Below are positions 7,495 through 15,486 of a DNA stretch of 33,872 bases, piece after piece. The number at the start of each line of letters is the position of its first letter. The first letter of the stretch is position 1. The notes under the pieces are model-generated. The model was not told where the DNA came from. It did no database searches and saw only the letters and a program-made list of their open reading frames with translations. A program made the position numbers and the translations under genes. This stretch comes from SW-9-67-25 sp964623735 (GTDB lineage: Archaea > Halobacteriota > Halobacteria > Halobacteriales > Haloarculaceae), in contig CAZUVE010000014.1 in the NCBI GenBank assembly GCA_964623735.1, forward strand, positions 1-33,872, in the 5' to 3' direction.

Positions 7495-8330
7495 TCCTCG
7501 CCGTCCTGGGGGCCGTGGGACTGGCCCTCCCGCCGGTCGGCGTGCATCCGTCGGATTGCGGCCCGCGCGTTGCCCGCGTCGTAGCCGAGAAAGACGGTGT
7601 CGGCGTAGGCTTCGGCGACCTCCATCGCGTGGACGAGGTCGTCGAGGTCGACCTGGACGGCGTACAGTTCCAGGCTCAGCCGGGTTGAGACGCGGTCGGC
7701 GAAGGCGCTGGCGATCACCTCGAGCCAGTAGGTCGTCCCGTAGGCGGTGTCGTACAGCGGCACGACGAACTCGTCGACGTGGCGTTCGAGAGTCTCGACG
7801 TCGATCCCGCTGCGTTCGAGGAGGTGTCCGGGGTAGGGATCCGGATACAGCGTCAGGAGCAGGTCCCCGGGGACGCGTTCGCGGGCCTCGCGGACGAACT
7901 CCGCGATGACGCCAGCCCGCCAGGCGTCGCGGTCGTCGTGGTGGCTGTCGGCGAACCGCCTGTCACACCGGTCACAGTGGCAGTACTCCGGGCGGGCGAA
8001 GCCGACGTCGTCGAGGCGGACGTCCTCGCGGGCCTCGGCGGCGTCTGCGACCATCTCCAGTATACCCCGGCGGTACTCGTCGTGTGTGGGGCAGACGTAC
8101 GACCAGTCGAAGTAGGTCCGCTCGCGGGTTGCGAGTTCACCCCCGGCGCTCACCGACGCCACCTCGGGGTTGCCCTCGACCGCTGCGTTGTCCCCGAACG
8201 CGGAGATCATGTTGATCCCGTCCGCGGCCGGCTCGGTCGCCCGGCCGGTCACGTCTTTCATCTCGTAGCAGGTGCGGTCGAACTCCCCCCAGGTCAACTC
8301 CTCCTCGTTGCGCGTGACAGCGCCGTACAT
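7491..8330 (-). CDS. Uncharacterised glycoside-hydrolase-like TIM-barrel protein
   Basis: The protein is 279 aa, soluble and acidic. The segment DVGFARPEYCHCDRCDRRF resembles the strand-plus-cysteine motif of (beta/alpha)8 glycosidase-like proteins, where a CxCxxC cluster follows a catalytic-barrel strand. It is preceded by YVCPTHDEYRRGI. These cysteines could bind a metal. I see no definite catalytic pair and do not assign a substrate. The four-base overlap with mscS suggests co-translation, but the functional link is unexplained. The ATG at 8330 is the most upstream start. Confidence 0.6.
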   Translation of the reverse strand: MYGAVTRNEEELTWGEFDRTCYEMKDVTGRATEPAADGINMISAFGDNAAVEGNPEVASVSAGGELATRERTYFDWSYVCPTHDEYRRGILEMVADAAEAREDVRLDDVGFARPEYCHCDRCDRRFADSHHDDRDAWRAGVIAEFVREARERVPGDLLLTLYPDPYPGHLLERSGIDVETLERHVDEFVVPLYDTAYGTTYWLEVIASAFADRVSTRLSLELYAVQVDLDDLVHAMEVAEAYADTVFLGYDAGNARAAIRRMHADRREGQSHGPQDGEE

Positions 8331-8381
8331 ACGGCTTCATGGACCGCGAGACGGGTAAGCCGTTCGCGCCTTCTCTCCCCG

Positions 8382-8456
8382 CTACTCCTGGACGACGAAC
8401 CTGTAGACGAGCGCGACCGCGACGACCGCGAGCACGATCTTTGCTTTTTTCGACAT
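8382..8456 (-). CDS. 24-aa hydrophobic membrane peptide
   Basis: The product is MSKKAKIVLAVVAVALVYRF followed by VVQE: a basic N-terminus, one hydrophobic span (about 7-20) and a short tail. A TATA-like GCTATACTC lies 28 bases upstream of the ATG on the same strand, the spacing of a leaderless transcript. Every codon uses the GC-rich third positions of neighbouring genes where the residue allows. It fills an otherwise empty 168-bp gap between two minus-strand genes. Function is unknown; it could be a single-pass membrane microprotein. Its shortness is the main reason for doubt. Confidence 0.6.
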   Translation of the reverse strand: MSKKAKIVLAVVAVALVYRFVVQE

Positions 8457-8479
8457 CGCGTTCCACAACGGGCAAGGGG

Positions 8480-8488
8480 AGTATAGCT
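8480..8488 (-). promoter_or_regulatory. TATA-like box for the 24-aa peptide gene
   Basis: GCTATACTC on the minus strand is placed about 28 bases before the ATG at 8456, and it is the only A/T-rich patch in this gap apart from the coding Lys codons. Confidence 0.5.
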
Positions 8489-8498
8489 CTTCTGGGGG

Positions 8499-9161
8499 TC
8501 ACGCGATGTCGCGGCTGGTGTCGATCGACACTTCCTCGACGAGATTGAGCTTGATGGTGTCGACGGGCGCCCGCCCGCCGCGGAACTTCGGGATCGAGAG
8601 GCTGTTGGAGACTTCGGCGTTCTGGATCTCCGTCTCCAGGTCGAAGACGACGTCGGCGAAGTGTTCGGTCGTGTCGCGAAGCGCAGGAACCGCGTGGCCG
8701 TCCAGGCAGTGGAAAATCGCGAGACTGTTAGTGTTGAAGATGTGGGTCTGGAGGTCGTTGAGGAAGCTGCGAAACCGCGAGTGGGGTTCCTGGGACTCCA
8801 GGACGTCGACGGGGTCGATGATGAGATTCGACGTCTCCGGGAGCGCGCTGACGAGCTTGCCCGCGTTGTCCATGGGTGCCTCTCCCGAGATGTGCCGGAC
8901 CGTCGGGTCGCCGGTCACCGTGGGCGTGTTCCTGATGCTCTCCCGGACTGCCTCCGTCGAGCGGTCCAGCGACAGCCACAGCGTCCCCCGGGTGGCGGTG
9001 AGTTCGTAGAGAAACAACTCGGCCTGGCTCGCCGGGTGGGCCGTCAGAGCCACGATGCTGCCGGCCGGCAGCCCCCCGCCGAGTTTCCGGTCGAGCACGT
9101 CGATTCCTGTGCGCAACCGGCGTGTCACGGCTGAGCCTACTCGACTCAACTTGTTAAGCAT
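8499..9161 (-). CDS. RecA/KaiC-like (RAD55-type) protein with degenerate P-loop
   Basis: The protein is 220 aa. GIDVLDRKLGGGLPAGSIVAL (split: GIDVLDRKLGGGL then PAGSIVAL) matches the start of the KaiC/RadA-like ATPase domain, where GxxxxGKT should follow. Here the loop reads TAHPASQAE (about 40-47), without the Walker A lysine or Thr. A Walker B-like strand NLIIDPVDVL is retained. Similar haloarchaeal proteins are often annotated as RAD55 family ATPases or HTR-like regulators. Loss of the P-loop suggests a non-catalytic or regulatory member. It shares orientation with the MinD-like gene 57 bases upstream, so they may form an operon. Confidence 0.7.
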   Translation of the reverse strand: MLNKLSRVGSAVTRRLRTGIDVLDRKLGGGLPAGSIVALTAHPASQAELFLYELTATRGTLWLSLDRSTEAVRESIRNTPTVTGDPTVRHISGEAPMDNAGKLVSALPETSNLIIDPVDVLESQEPHSRFRSFLNDLQTHIFNTNSLAIFHCLDGHAVPALRDTTEHFADVVFDLETEIQNAEVSNSLSIPKFRGGRAPVDTIKLNLVEEVSIDTSRDIA

Positions 9162-9218
9162 TCTCCCTCCGTCTCGAGTGGAGATGTCCCGGCGGGCGCG
9201 CGAAAGCGCACGAACGGA

Positions 9219-9842
9219 TCACCGGCACGCGAGCATCTGCCTGACGGTGTCACAGACGGCGCGGACGCGGGGGTGTGTGTGGACCCGGTCGGCCGCGACC
9301 GGTGGGAGCCGTTCGACCGGACAGTCAAACCCGGCTTCGGCCTCGGCCTCCCCGGCGCCGGCGGGTCCGCGGACGAGCGCAACCAGCGGCGGCGCACCCA
9401 GGCGGCGGGCCATCGCGGCCGTCTTCCGGGTGTCCTCGACGGCCGCCGGTGTGACAGTCGTCACGAGTACCGTCCGGTCGCACACACGCAGCGGCCGGGC
9501 CGCGTCGCCGCCGGCGCCGGCCGGGCAGTCCACGAGCACGGGGCCGTGCCACCCATCGAGGCGGCGGAGCGCGGCCGGGACCGCCCCGGGAGTTCCGGAC
9601 GCGACGACGCCAACCCCGGGGAGGGCCGGCGCACGCTGGACGACCGTCCCCACTGGACGGCCGGCCGCGAGTGCGTTGCCAGTGGGTCCCCGGTCGACAC
9701 CCGCGAGAACGTGCAGGTCCGGCATGTCGACGTCGGCGTCGACCGCGACGGGCTCCCGACCCGAGCGGGCCAGCACGCCCGCGAGTGCGAGTACCACCGT
9801 TGTCGTGCCGACACCACCTTTGCCCCCGGCGACAGCGAGCAT
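9219..9842 (-). CDS. MinD/ParA-like deviant Walker ATPase
   Basis: The protein is 207 aa. It opens with MLAVAGGKGGVGTTTVVLAL, the deviant Walker A of the MinD/ParA/Mrp class. VDADVDMPDLHVL (switch I region) and VLVDCPAGAG (switch II) follow. The class positions proteins or plasmids, or acts as a septum-site or assembly ATPase. No C-terminal amphipathic membrane-targeting helix of the classical MinD type is evident. ATG 9842 is preferred over a TTG at 9869 because it starts right at the P-loop strand and has TTTTTGTAC 27 bases upstream. The specific partner is unknown. Confidence 0.85.
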   Translation of the reverse strand: MLAVAGGKGGVGTTTVVLALAGVLARSGREPVAVDADVDMPDLHVLAGVDRGPTGNALAAGRPVGTVVQRAPALPGVGVVASGTPGAVPAALRRLDGWHGPVLVDCPAGAGGDAARPLRVCDRTVLVTTVTPAAVEDTRKTAAMARRLGAPPLVALVRGPAGAGEAEAEAGFDCPVERLPPVAADRVHTHPRVRAVCDTVRQMLACR

Positions 9843-9894
9843 GGGACCGGTGGCCGCTCGATCGTACAAAAACCGTCGGGCTCCGGGGGATTCG

Positions 9895-9970
9895 TACTGC
9901 CGGCTAGACCGACGTGAAGATAGTCTCCAGCCCGGGGTGCCGACACTGCTCGCGCGTACAGTCGACAGTC
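9895..9970 (+). repeat. Interspersed palindromic-ended element, copy A
   Basis: The element begins TACTGCCGGCTAGACC and ends TACAGTCGACAGTC, which are imperfect inverted repeats. Its interior (CCGACGTGAAGATAGTC, then CCCGGGGTGCCGACACTGCT) matches copy B with about ten mismatches over the first 62 bases. It lies between the divergent MinD-like and pyrB genes, which have no other obvious content in this 158-bp gap. Confidence 0.85.
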
Positions 9971-10000
9971 TGAAGAAGGTCGGGAACGCGGGTAGAGGCG

Positions 10001-10915
10001 ATGCGGCACGACCACGTAATCAGCGCCAAACAGCTCACGCGCGGCGACATCGAGTCGGTCCTCGACCGCGCGAGCACGATTGCGGCGGACCCATCGGCCT
10101 ACGCCGGCCGCCACGAGGGGAAGCTCCTCGGACTGCTGTTTTTCGAGCCGAGTACGCGGACGAAGATGAGTTTCTCGGCCGCGATGAAGCGCCTGGGCGG
10201 GAACATCGTCGACATGGGACCGGTCGACGCCTCCAGCGTCAAGAAGGGGGAGAGCCTCGCGGACACGGTGCGGGTCATCGAGGGGTACGCCGACGCACTC
10301 GTGCTCCGCCACCCGAGCGAGGGATCGGCGAAGATGGCCGGCGAGTTCGTCGACGTGCCCCTGATCAACGCCGGCGACGGCGCCGGCCAGCACCCCACAC
10401 AGACGCTGCTGGACCTCTACACGATCCAGGAGAACGCCGGCCTGGACGGTCTCACGATCGGCGTCATGGGCGACCTGAAGTACGGCCGGACAGTCCACTC
10501 GCTGGCCCACGCGCTGACGAACTTCGAGGCCGACCAGCACTTCATCAGCCCCGAGACGCTCGCGCTCCCGCGGAACGTCCGCTACGACCTCCACGAGGCC
10601 GGCTCCTCGATCAAGGAACACACCGACATGGAACACATCCTGCCGAGCCTGGACGTCCTCTACGTGACCCGCATCCAGCGCGAGCGCTTCCCCGACGAGA
10701 GCGAGTACCGCGAGGTGGCCGGCCAGTACCAGATCGACGCCGAGGTCCTCGAGGCCGCGGCCGACGACCTGGTGGTGATGCACCCGCTCCCGCGGGTGGA
10801 CGAGATCGCTCCCGACGTCGACGGGACCGACCACGCCTGCTACTTCCAGCAGGCCCACAACGGCGTACCCGTCAGGATGGCGTTGCTGGACCAGCTCCTC
10901 GGGGGGCGACGATGA
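10001..10915 (+). CDS. pyrB: Aspartate carbamoyltransferase catalytic chain
   Basis: PyrB condenses carbamoyl phosphate and aspartate in pyrimidine synthesis. The 304-aa protein carries the carbamoyl-phosphate loop FFEPSTRTKMSF (about 48-59), GDGAGQHPTQTLLDL and the aspartate-loop region VLYVTRIQRERF with HPLPRVDEI, all standard for ATCase. ATG 10001 starts the normal N-terminus. It overlaps pyrI by ATGA, so the two chains are translationally coupled. No convincing TATA box is visible in the 30 bases before the ATG; element A ends 30 bases upstream. Confidence 0.97.
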   Translation: MRHDHVISAKQLTRGDIESVLDRASTIAADPSAYAGRHEGKLLGLLFFEPSTRTKMSFSAAMKRLGGNIVDMGPVDASSVKKGESLADTVRVIEGYADALVLRHPSEGSAKMAGEFVDVPLINAGDGAGQHPTQTLLDLYTIQENAGLDGLTIGVMGDLKYGRTVHSLAHALTNFEADQHFISPETLALPRNVRYDLHEAGSSIKEHTDMEHILPSLDVLYVTRIQRERFPDESEYREVAGQYQIDAEVLEAAADDLVVMHPLPRVDEIAPDVDGTDHACYFQQAHNGVPVRMALLDQLLGGRR

Positions 10916-11373
10916 CCGACAGCCGCCAGCTCCGGGTGAGCAAAATCGAGAGCGGCACCGTCATCGACCACATCACCAGCGGCCAGGCACTGAACGTTCT
11001 CGCCATCCTGGGCATCGACGGGAGTGGCGGCGAGGCCGTCTCTATCGGAATGAACGTCCCCTCCGACCGTCTCGGGACCAAGGACATCGTCAAGGTCGAG
11101 GGCCGGGAACTCTCGCAGGGCGAACTGGACGTCCTCTCGCTGATCGCGCCGGCCGCGACAATCAACATCATCCGCAACTACGACGTCGTCGAGAAACACC
11201 GCGTCGACCGGCCCGAGGAGGTTGTCGGCGTTCTCGAGTGTCCCAACCACAACTGCGTCACCACAGAGGACGAACCCGTCGCCTCACAGTTCGAGGTGCT
11301 CGACGACGGCGTCCGCTGTGTCTACTGCGACACGATCATCCGCGAGGACCTGACCGAGCACATCCTCGCCTGA
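10912..11373 (+). CDS. pyrI: Aspartate carbamoyltransferase regulatory chain
   Basis: PyrI binds nucleotides allosterically and links the catalytic trimers. The 153-aa protein has the allosteric domain (VSKIESGTVIDHI, LGIDG) and a C-terminal zinc domain with Cys110, Cys115, Cys136 and Cys139 in CPNHNC and CVYC. The ATG at 10912 overlaps the pyrB stop by four bases, giving equal production of both chains. It converges with the FKBP gene 11 bases downstream. Confidence 0.97.
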   Translation: MTDSRQLRVSKIESGTVIDHITSGQALNVLAILGIDGSGGEAVSIGMNVPSDRLGTKDIVKVEGRELSQGELDVLSLIAPAATINIIRNYDVVEKHRVDRPEEVVGVLECPNHNCVTTEDEPVASQFEVLDDGVRCVYCDTIIREDLTEHILA

Positions 11374-11384
11374 CCGCCGGCGGG

Positions 11385-12395
11385 TTACGGCTCCTCGAGT
11401 TCCTCGACCAGTTCCTCGGCGTCGATGTCGGCCTCGTCGAGCGCGGCCTCGACGTCCTCCCCGCCGCCGCCCATACCGCCCATCATGCCGGGCATCCCCA
11501 TGCCGGGGGTTCCCTCGATGATCTCCTGGATGACGACCCGGTCGACGCCGAGCAGATCGATGAGGTCCTGCGCGATGCTCTGTTTCTGGAACATCCACTG
11601 CTGGTTCATCGTCAGCTGCGGCGTCGCCTCGATGTACAGCGACTCCTTCTCGACCTCGACCGTCTCGTACTCCGGTCCCTCGTCTGCGTCTTCGGCGCCT
11701 TCCTCACCTTCCGTCTCGTCCTCGATGAGCTGGTCTTCCTCGACGGTGTCGGTCTCGAAGTGGACGTCGAGCTGGAGGTCGAGCAGCGTCTCGAGCAGGC
11801 TCTCGGCTCTGGCCTGTCGGTCGGTGATCTCGCCGACAACCTCGTACTCGTACTCGATGTTCTCGCCGGCAAGCGGGTGGTTGAAGTCCACTCGCGCGCG
11901 GCCGCCGATGATGGTCTCGACGAAGCCCTGCTGGCCGTCGATCTGCACCTGGGCGCCGGGGTACCGTTCGTCCTCGGGGAGTTTGTCCTTGCTGACCGTG
12001 CGGACCTCCTCCTCGTCGTACTCGCCGAAGGCCTCGGGAGCGGGCACGACAACCGACCCGCTGTCGCCGACCTCCCTGCCGACGATATCGTCCTCGACGG
12101 TGGGGAAGATGTGCTCCTCGCCGAGAGCGATCGTCCGGGGCGCGAACTCGCGGTCGGCGTCGACGTCCTCCTCCTCGGCGACCTCTGGGTCGGTCGTATC
12201 GACGAGGTCGCCCCCCTCGACCGTCCGGGCCGTGTAGTCGAGTTCGACGAACGCCCCCTCCTCGAGTTCCGCCTCGCTCTCGTCTGTCTCGGCCTGCGGT
12301 TCGTCCTCGGTCTCGGCCGCCTCCGGGCCGGTCTCGGAGTCCGCGTCGGTTACCGGTTGCTCGTCGGCGTCGTCGGCCTCGGGGTCATTGCTCAT
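11385..12395 (-). CDS. FKBP-type peptidyl-prolyl isomerase (archaeal long, SlyD-like)
   Basis: The protein is 336 aa. Residues 1-45 form a very acidic, low-complexity tail. The FKBP core starts at GAFVELDYTARTVEGG and carries an inserted flap domain (VPAPEAFGEYDEEEVRTVSK to GRARVDFNHPLAGENIEYE), as in SlyD and long archaeal FKBPs. NHPLAG is the typical end of the insert. A further acidic linker leads to an alpha/beta C-terminal domain and a Met/Gly-rich stretch (GTPGMGMPGMMGGMGGGGED). The Met/Gly run may be a flexible or metal-binding tail. Role: cis-trans prolyl isomerisation and chaperoning in the cytosol. ATG 12395 has a TATA-like CTTAAGAG 26 bases upstream. Confidence 0.93.
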   Translation of the reverse strand: MSNDPEADDADEQPVTDADSETGPEAAETEDEPQAETDESEAELEEGAFVELDYTARTVEGGDLVDTTDPEVAEEEDVDADREFAPRTIALGEEHIFPTVEDDIVGREVGDSGSVVVPAPEAFGEYDEEEVRTVSKDKLPEDERYPGAQVQIDGQQGFVETIIGGRARVDFNHPLAGENIEYEYEVVGEITDRQARAESLLETLLDLQLDVHFETDTVEEDQLIEDETEGEEGAEDADEGPEYETVEVEKESLYIEATPQLTMNQQWMFQKQSIAQDLIDLLGVDRVVIQEIIEGTPGMGMPGMMGGMGGGGEDVEAALDEADIDAEELVEELEEP

Positions 12396-12415
12396 ACCGT
12401 TCCGTCAGTCGTTGC

Positions 12416-12425
12416 ACTCTTAAGC
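12416..12425 (-). promoter_or_regulatory. TATA-like box for the FKBP gene
   Basis: GCTTAAGAGT on the minus strand is 26 bases upstream of the ATG at 12395, matching leaderless spacing. Confidence 0.5.
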
Positions 12426-12469
12426 ACAACGTTTCGCCCACACCTCGCCGGCGGGAGCGGGGGGCTGTA

Positions 12470-13501
12470 TCAGCCCGCGTAGTCGCTCTCGCGGAGGATT
12501 TCCTGGTGTGATTCCGCGTCGACGTTCCGCCCCGACACCGGGAGCACAACCGTCTTCCCGGCCAGCCGGTCCCCGGCCTCGAGGGCGGCCGCGACGGCCG
12601 TCCCGCAGGCCCCCTCCATCACGACGTGCTCGTCGACGTACAGCCGCGCGACAGCGTCCCGGATTGCGTCGTCGTCGACCAGCCGGAAGTCGGCGAGGTG
12701 CTCGCGCAGCACGCGCGTCGTCAGCGCGAAGGGAACCCGCGTGGCGATCCCCTCGGCGAACGTCTCCATCCTGTCGTGGGGGGCGAGCGTCCCGTCTGCC
12801 CAGGCCCGGTGGGTGGCCGGCGCCCCCTCCGCCTGGACGCCGATCACGTCCGCGCCGAGCACTGCCCCGACCGAGAGACAGTAGCCGGCCGCCGCGGAGC
12901 CGCCGCCAACGGGACAGAAGAGGACGTCCACCCCGGGACAGTCCTCGACGACCTCCAGCCCCGCGGTCCCGACGCCGGCGACCAGCGCCGGCTCGTTCGC
13001 GGAGTGGACGTACCGGTACCCCTCCTCGGCTGCCAGCCGTTCGACGCGTTCGCGGGCCTCGTCGAAGTCCGCCCCGTAGTGGCGGACGTCGGCCCCGAGG
13101 CTGCGCATCGCCCGCACCTTGTCGGGGTTCGCACCTTCCGGAACACCGACAGTCACCGGCACACCGAACTCCCGGCCCGCCCAGGCGACCGACTGGCCGT
13201 GGTTGCCGGTGCTTGCAGCGATCAGCCCCCGCTCGCGGAACTCCGCGTCGAGCCTGGAGACGAGCCACACCCCGCCCCGGATCTTGAACGCGCCCGTCGG
13301 GAGAGTGTCCTCTCGCTTGAGGTAGACATCGGCGTCCAGCTCGGCCGAGAGCGTCTCGCTGCGGACCAGCGGCGTCCGCGGGAGGTGCTCGCGGACTGTC
13401 CCCCGCGCCCGGTAGAGGTCGGCCGGCGCCGGCGGCGCGAGGTCGTGGTAGGGGAACACGGTCGAGGCGTCGGGGGACTCGACGGGGTCGTACTCTGCCA
13501 T
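12470..13501 (-). CDS. Threonine/serine dehydratase-like PLP enzyme without ACT domain
   Basis: The protein is 343 aa and belongs to fold-type II PLP enzymes. LPTGAFKIRGG contains the PLP lysine (Lys73), STGNHGQSVAWA (about 97-108) is the substrate loop, and CPVGGGSAAAG binds the phosphate. These match threonine ammonia-lyase, which makes 2-oxobutanoate and ammonia. The isoleucine-pathway enzyme usually carries a C-terminal ACT domain; this protein ends after the catalytic domain, so it may be a catabolic dehydratase or another family member. ATG 13501 starts in good family position; the longer ORF upstream to 13792 runs antisense to the CYTH gene. Confidence 0.82.
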   Translation of the reverse strand: MAEYDPVESPDASTVFPYHDLAPPAPADLYRARGTVREHLPRTPLVRSETLSAELDADVYLKREDTLPTGAFKIRGGVWLVSRLDAEFRERGLIAASTGNHGQSVAWAGREFGVPVTVGVPEGANPDKVRAMRSLGADVRHYGADFDEARERVERLAAEEGYRYVHSANEPALVAGVGTAGLEVVEDCPGVDVLFCPVGGGSAAAGYCLSVGAVLGADVIGVQAEGAPATHRAWADGTLAPHDRMETFAEGIATRVPFALTTRVLREHLADFRLVDDDAIRDAVARLYVDEHVVMEGACGTAVAAALEAGDRLAGKTVVLPVSGRNVDAESHQEILRESDYAG

Positions 13502-13570
13502 GTCTCGGGACACGGAGAGGCCAGTGAAAACAGTACCCCACACGGATCCGACCTGTTCGGGGAAGCGGGG

Positions 13571-13579
13571 CGCTTTTGG
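13571..13579 (+). promoter_or_regulatory. TATA-like box for the CYTH gene
   Basis: CGCTTTTGGG is 28 bases before the ATG at 13603 and is the only T-rich patch in the divergent gap. Confidence 0.4.
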
Positions 13580-13602
13580 GTGTGCTGGCACAGCAGAAGC
13601 AC

Positions 13603-14151
13603 ATGTACGAGGTAGAGATGAAAGTCCGCACCGGACACGACGAGGTCCGCGACAGGCTCGACGACCTCGGGGCGGAGCCGCTCGGGTCCGTCGTGCAGGA
13701 GGACACCTACTACGACGCGCCCCACTGCGACTTCGCGGAGACCGACGAGGCACTCCGTGTCCGCCACGAGGAGCCCGAGGACCGCCCGCCACGGGCGTAC
13801 ATCACGTACAAGGGGCCGCTGGTAGACGACGAGTCGAAGACCCGCGAGGAGGCGGAGACACCCGTCGGGGACGAGGCCGCGGCGCGGGACGTCCTCGCAA
13901 GCCTCGGCTTCCGGCCGGCGGCTACCGTCCGCAAGAGCCGCGAGCGCCACGCCGTAGAGGCGTACACCGTGACGCTCGACGCCGTCGAGGGGCTCGGCGA
14001 GTTCGTCGAGGTCGAAACCGAAACGGAGCACGACCTCGACGCGGCCCGCGAGGGTGCGTTCGAGGTACTCCGCGGCCTCGGCCTGGACCCGGCCGACGGG
14101 ATCCGGACGTCCTATCTCGACCTCCTGCTCGCGGCAGATAACCAGGAGTAA
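13603..14151 (+). CDS. CYTH-domain protein (CyaB class IV adenylyl cyclase/thiamine triphosphatase type)
   Basis: The 182-aa protein opens YEVEMKVR, the diagnostic ExExK motif (Glu3, Glu5, Lys7) of the CYTH triphosphate tunnel fold. ALRVRHEE and YITYKGP provide the alternating charged strands, and EVETET is near the end. CYTH enzymes act on triphosphates with divalent metal; archaeal members are annotated as class IV adenylyl cyclases, but most have uncertain substrates. The ATG at 13603 is chosen because ExExK should lie at the very N-terminus and a TATA-like patch sits 28 bases upstream. Confidence 0.9.
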   Translation: MYEVEMKVRTGHDEVRDRLDDLGAEPLGSVVQEDTYYDAPHCDFAETDEALRVRHEEPEDRPPRAYITYKGPLVDDESKTREEAETPVGDEAAARDVLASLGFRPAATVRKSRERHAVEAYTVTLDAVEGLGEFVEVETETEHDLDAAREGAFEVLRGLGLDPADGIRTSYLDLLLAADNQE

Positions 14152-14178
14152 TCTCAGCCCGCACGGTGGTTTCCGAAA

Positions 14179-14187
14179 GTTATAGAC
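14179..14187 (+). promoter_or_regulatory. TATA-like box for metK
   Basis: GTTATAGAC lies about 27 bases before the ATG at 14211, giving a leaderless arrangement. Confidence 0.55.
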
Positions 14188-14210
14188 GCGGGCCTTCCGA
14201 ACCGGGGACA

Positions 14211-15413
14211 ATGACTGACCGGAACATCCACGTCGAGCCCGCGGCCGGGCGGGCCGTCGAGGACCATGCTGTCGAGATTGTCGAGCGGAAGGGGCTGGGC
14301 CACCCCGACTCGGTCTGTGACGGGGTCGCCGAGGCGGTCTCGCGGGCCCTGGCGCGGACCTACCTCGACCGGTTCGGGACGGTGTTGCACTTCAACACCG
14401 ACGAGACGCAACTGGTCGCCGGCACCGCCGCCCCGGCCTTCGGCGGCGGCGAGATGCTCGAGCCGATCTACCTCCTGATCGTCGGCCGCGCGACCAAGAC
14501 ATACGACGGCCGGCGGATTCCCGCAGAGACGGTGGCCCTGGAGACCGCCCGGGAGTACCTCGACGCCAACTTCCCCGAACTGGACGTCGGGTCCGACGTC
14601 GTGATCGACGTGCGCCTGGGGGAGGGAAGCGGCGACCTCCAGGAGGTGTTCGGCGAGAACGGCGCCGTCCCGATGGCGAACGACACCAGCTACGGCGTCG
14701 GACACGCGCCGCTGACAGAGACAGAGCGGATCGTCTACAACGCCGAGCGCCGACTCAACGGCGAGTACGGCCCAGACCACCCCGAACTCGGCCAGGACAT
14801 CAAGATCATGGGCAAGCGCGAGGGCGACCGCGTCGACGTGACCGTCGCTGCCGCGACAATCGACGCCTACGTCGGAGACCTCGACGACTACCGGGACGCC
14901 GTCCGCGGGATCGAGGACTTCGTCGCCGGGGTGGCCCGCGAGTACACCGACCGCGAGGTCACGGTCCACGTCAACACCGCCGACAGCTACGAGGAGGGGG
15001 CGATCTACCTCACCACGACCGGGACCAGCGCCGAGCAGGGCGACGACGGCTCGGTCGGCCGGGGCAACCGCGCCAACGGCCTCATCACGCCCAACCGCCC
15101 GATGAGCATGGAGGCGACCAGCGGCAAGAACCCCGTCAACCACATCGGCAAGATCTACAACCTCCTGAGCACCGAGATTGCCCGGTCGGTGGTCGCGGAC
15201 GTCGACGGCATCCGCCAGCTCCAGGTCCGGCTGCTCAGCCAGATCGGCCAGCCCATCGACAACCCCAGCGTCGCCGACGCCGCCGTCATCACCGAGGGCG
15301 GCGTCGACGTGGCCGACATCGAGGACGAGGTCGCCGCCGCAATCGACACCGAACTGGCCGGCGTGACCGACATCACCGAACGGATTATCGAGGAAGAACT
15401 ATCGACTTTCTAA
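14211..15413 (+). CDS. metK: Archaeal-type methionine adenosyltransferase
   Basis: This enzyme makes S-adenosylmethionine from methionine and ATP. At 400 aa it has the length of the archaeal MAT class, which is highly diverged from bacterial MetK. ERKGLGHPDSVCDG, FNTDETQLVAG, NDTSYGVGHAP, GDDGSVGRGNRANGLITPN and NPVNHIGKIYN are conserved archaeal MAT blocks. ATG 14211 is preceded by GTTATAGAC at leaderless spacing. The stop is followed immediately by a T run and a 15-base palindrome. The SAM-hydrolysing DUF62 gene lies about 8 kb away. Confidence 0.97.
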   Translation: MTDRNIHVEPAAGRAVEDHAVEIVERKGLGHPDSVCDGVAEAVSRALARTYLDRFGTVLHFNTDETQLVAGTAAPAFGGGEMLEPIYLLIVGRATKTYDGRRIPAETVALETAREYLDANFPELDVGSDVVIDVRLGEGSGDLQEVFGENGAVPMANDTSYGVGHAPLTETERIVYNAERRLNGEYGPDHPELGQDIKIMGKREGDRVDVTVAAATIDAYVGDLDDYRDAVRGIEDFVAGVAREYTDREVTVHVNTADSYEEGAIYLTTTGTSAEQGDDGSVGRGNRANGLITPNRPMSMEATSGKNPVNHIGKIYNLLSTEIARSVVADVDGIRQLQVRLLSQIGQPIDNPSVADAAVITEGGVDVADIEDEVAAAIDTELAGVTDITERIIEEELSTF

Positions 15414-15416
15414 CTT

Positions 15417-15431
15417 TTTAACCCGGTTAAA
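15417..15431. promoter_or_regulatory. 15-base palindrome between metK and the zinc-ribbon gene
   Basis: TTTAACCCGGTTAAA is a perfect dyad around a central C. It starts four bases after the metK stop, preceded by a T run. It could be an operator for the downstream small gene, whose TATA-like CGTTATTAG is at 15451-15459, or part of the metK terminator. Confidence 0.45.
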
Positions 15432-15450
15432 CTGGGGTCAACGGTCCGCC

Positions 15451-15459
15451 CGTTATTAG
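15451..15459 (+). promoter_or_regulatory. TATA-like box for the small zinc-ribbon gene
   Basis: CGTTATTAG lies about 30 bases upstream of the ATG at 15487. Confidence 0.45.
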
Positions 15460-15486
15460 TCTCTCCGGGGCGTAGACAGTGGTACA

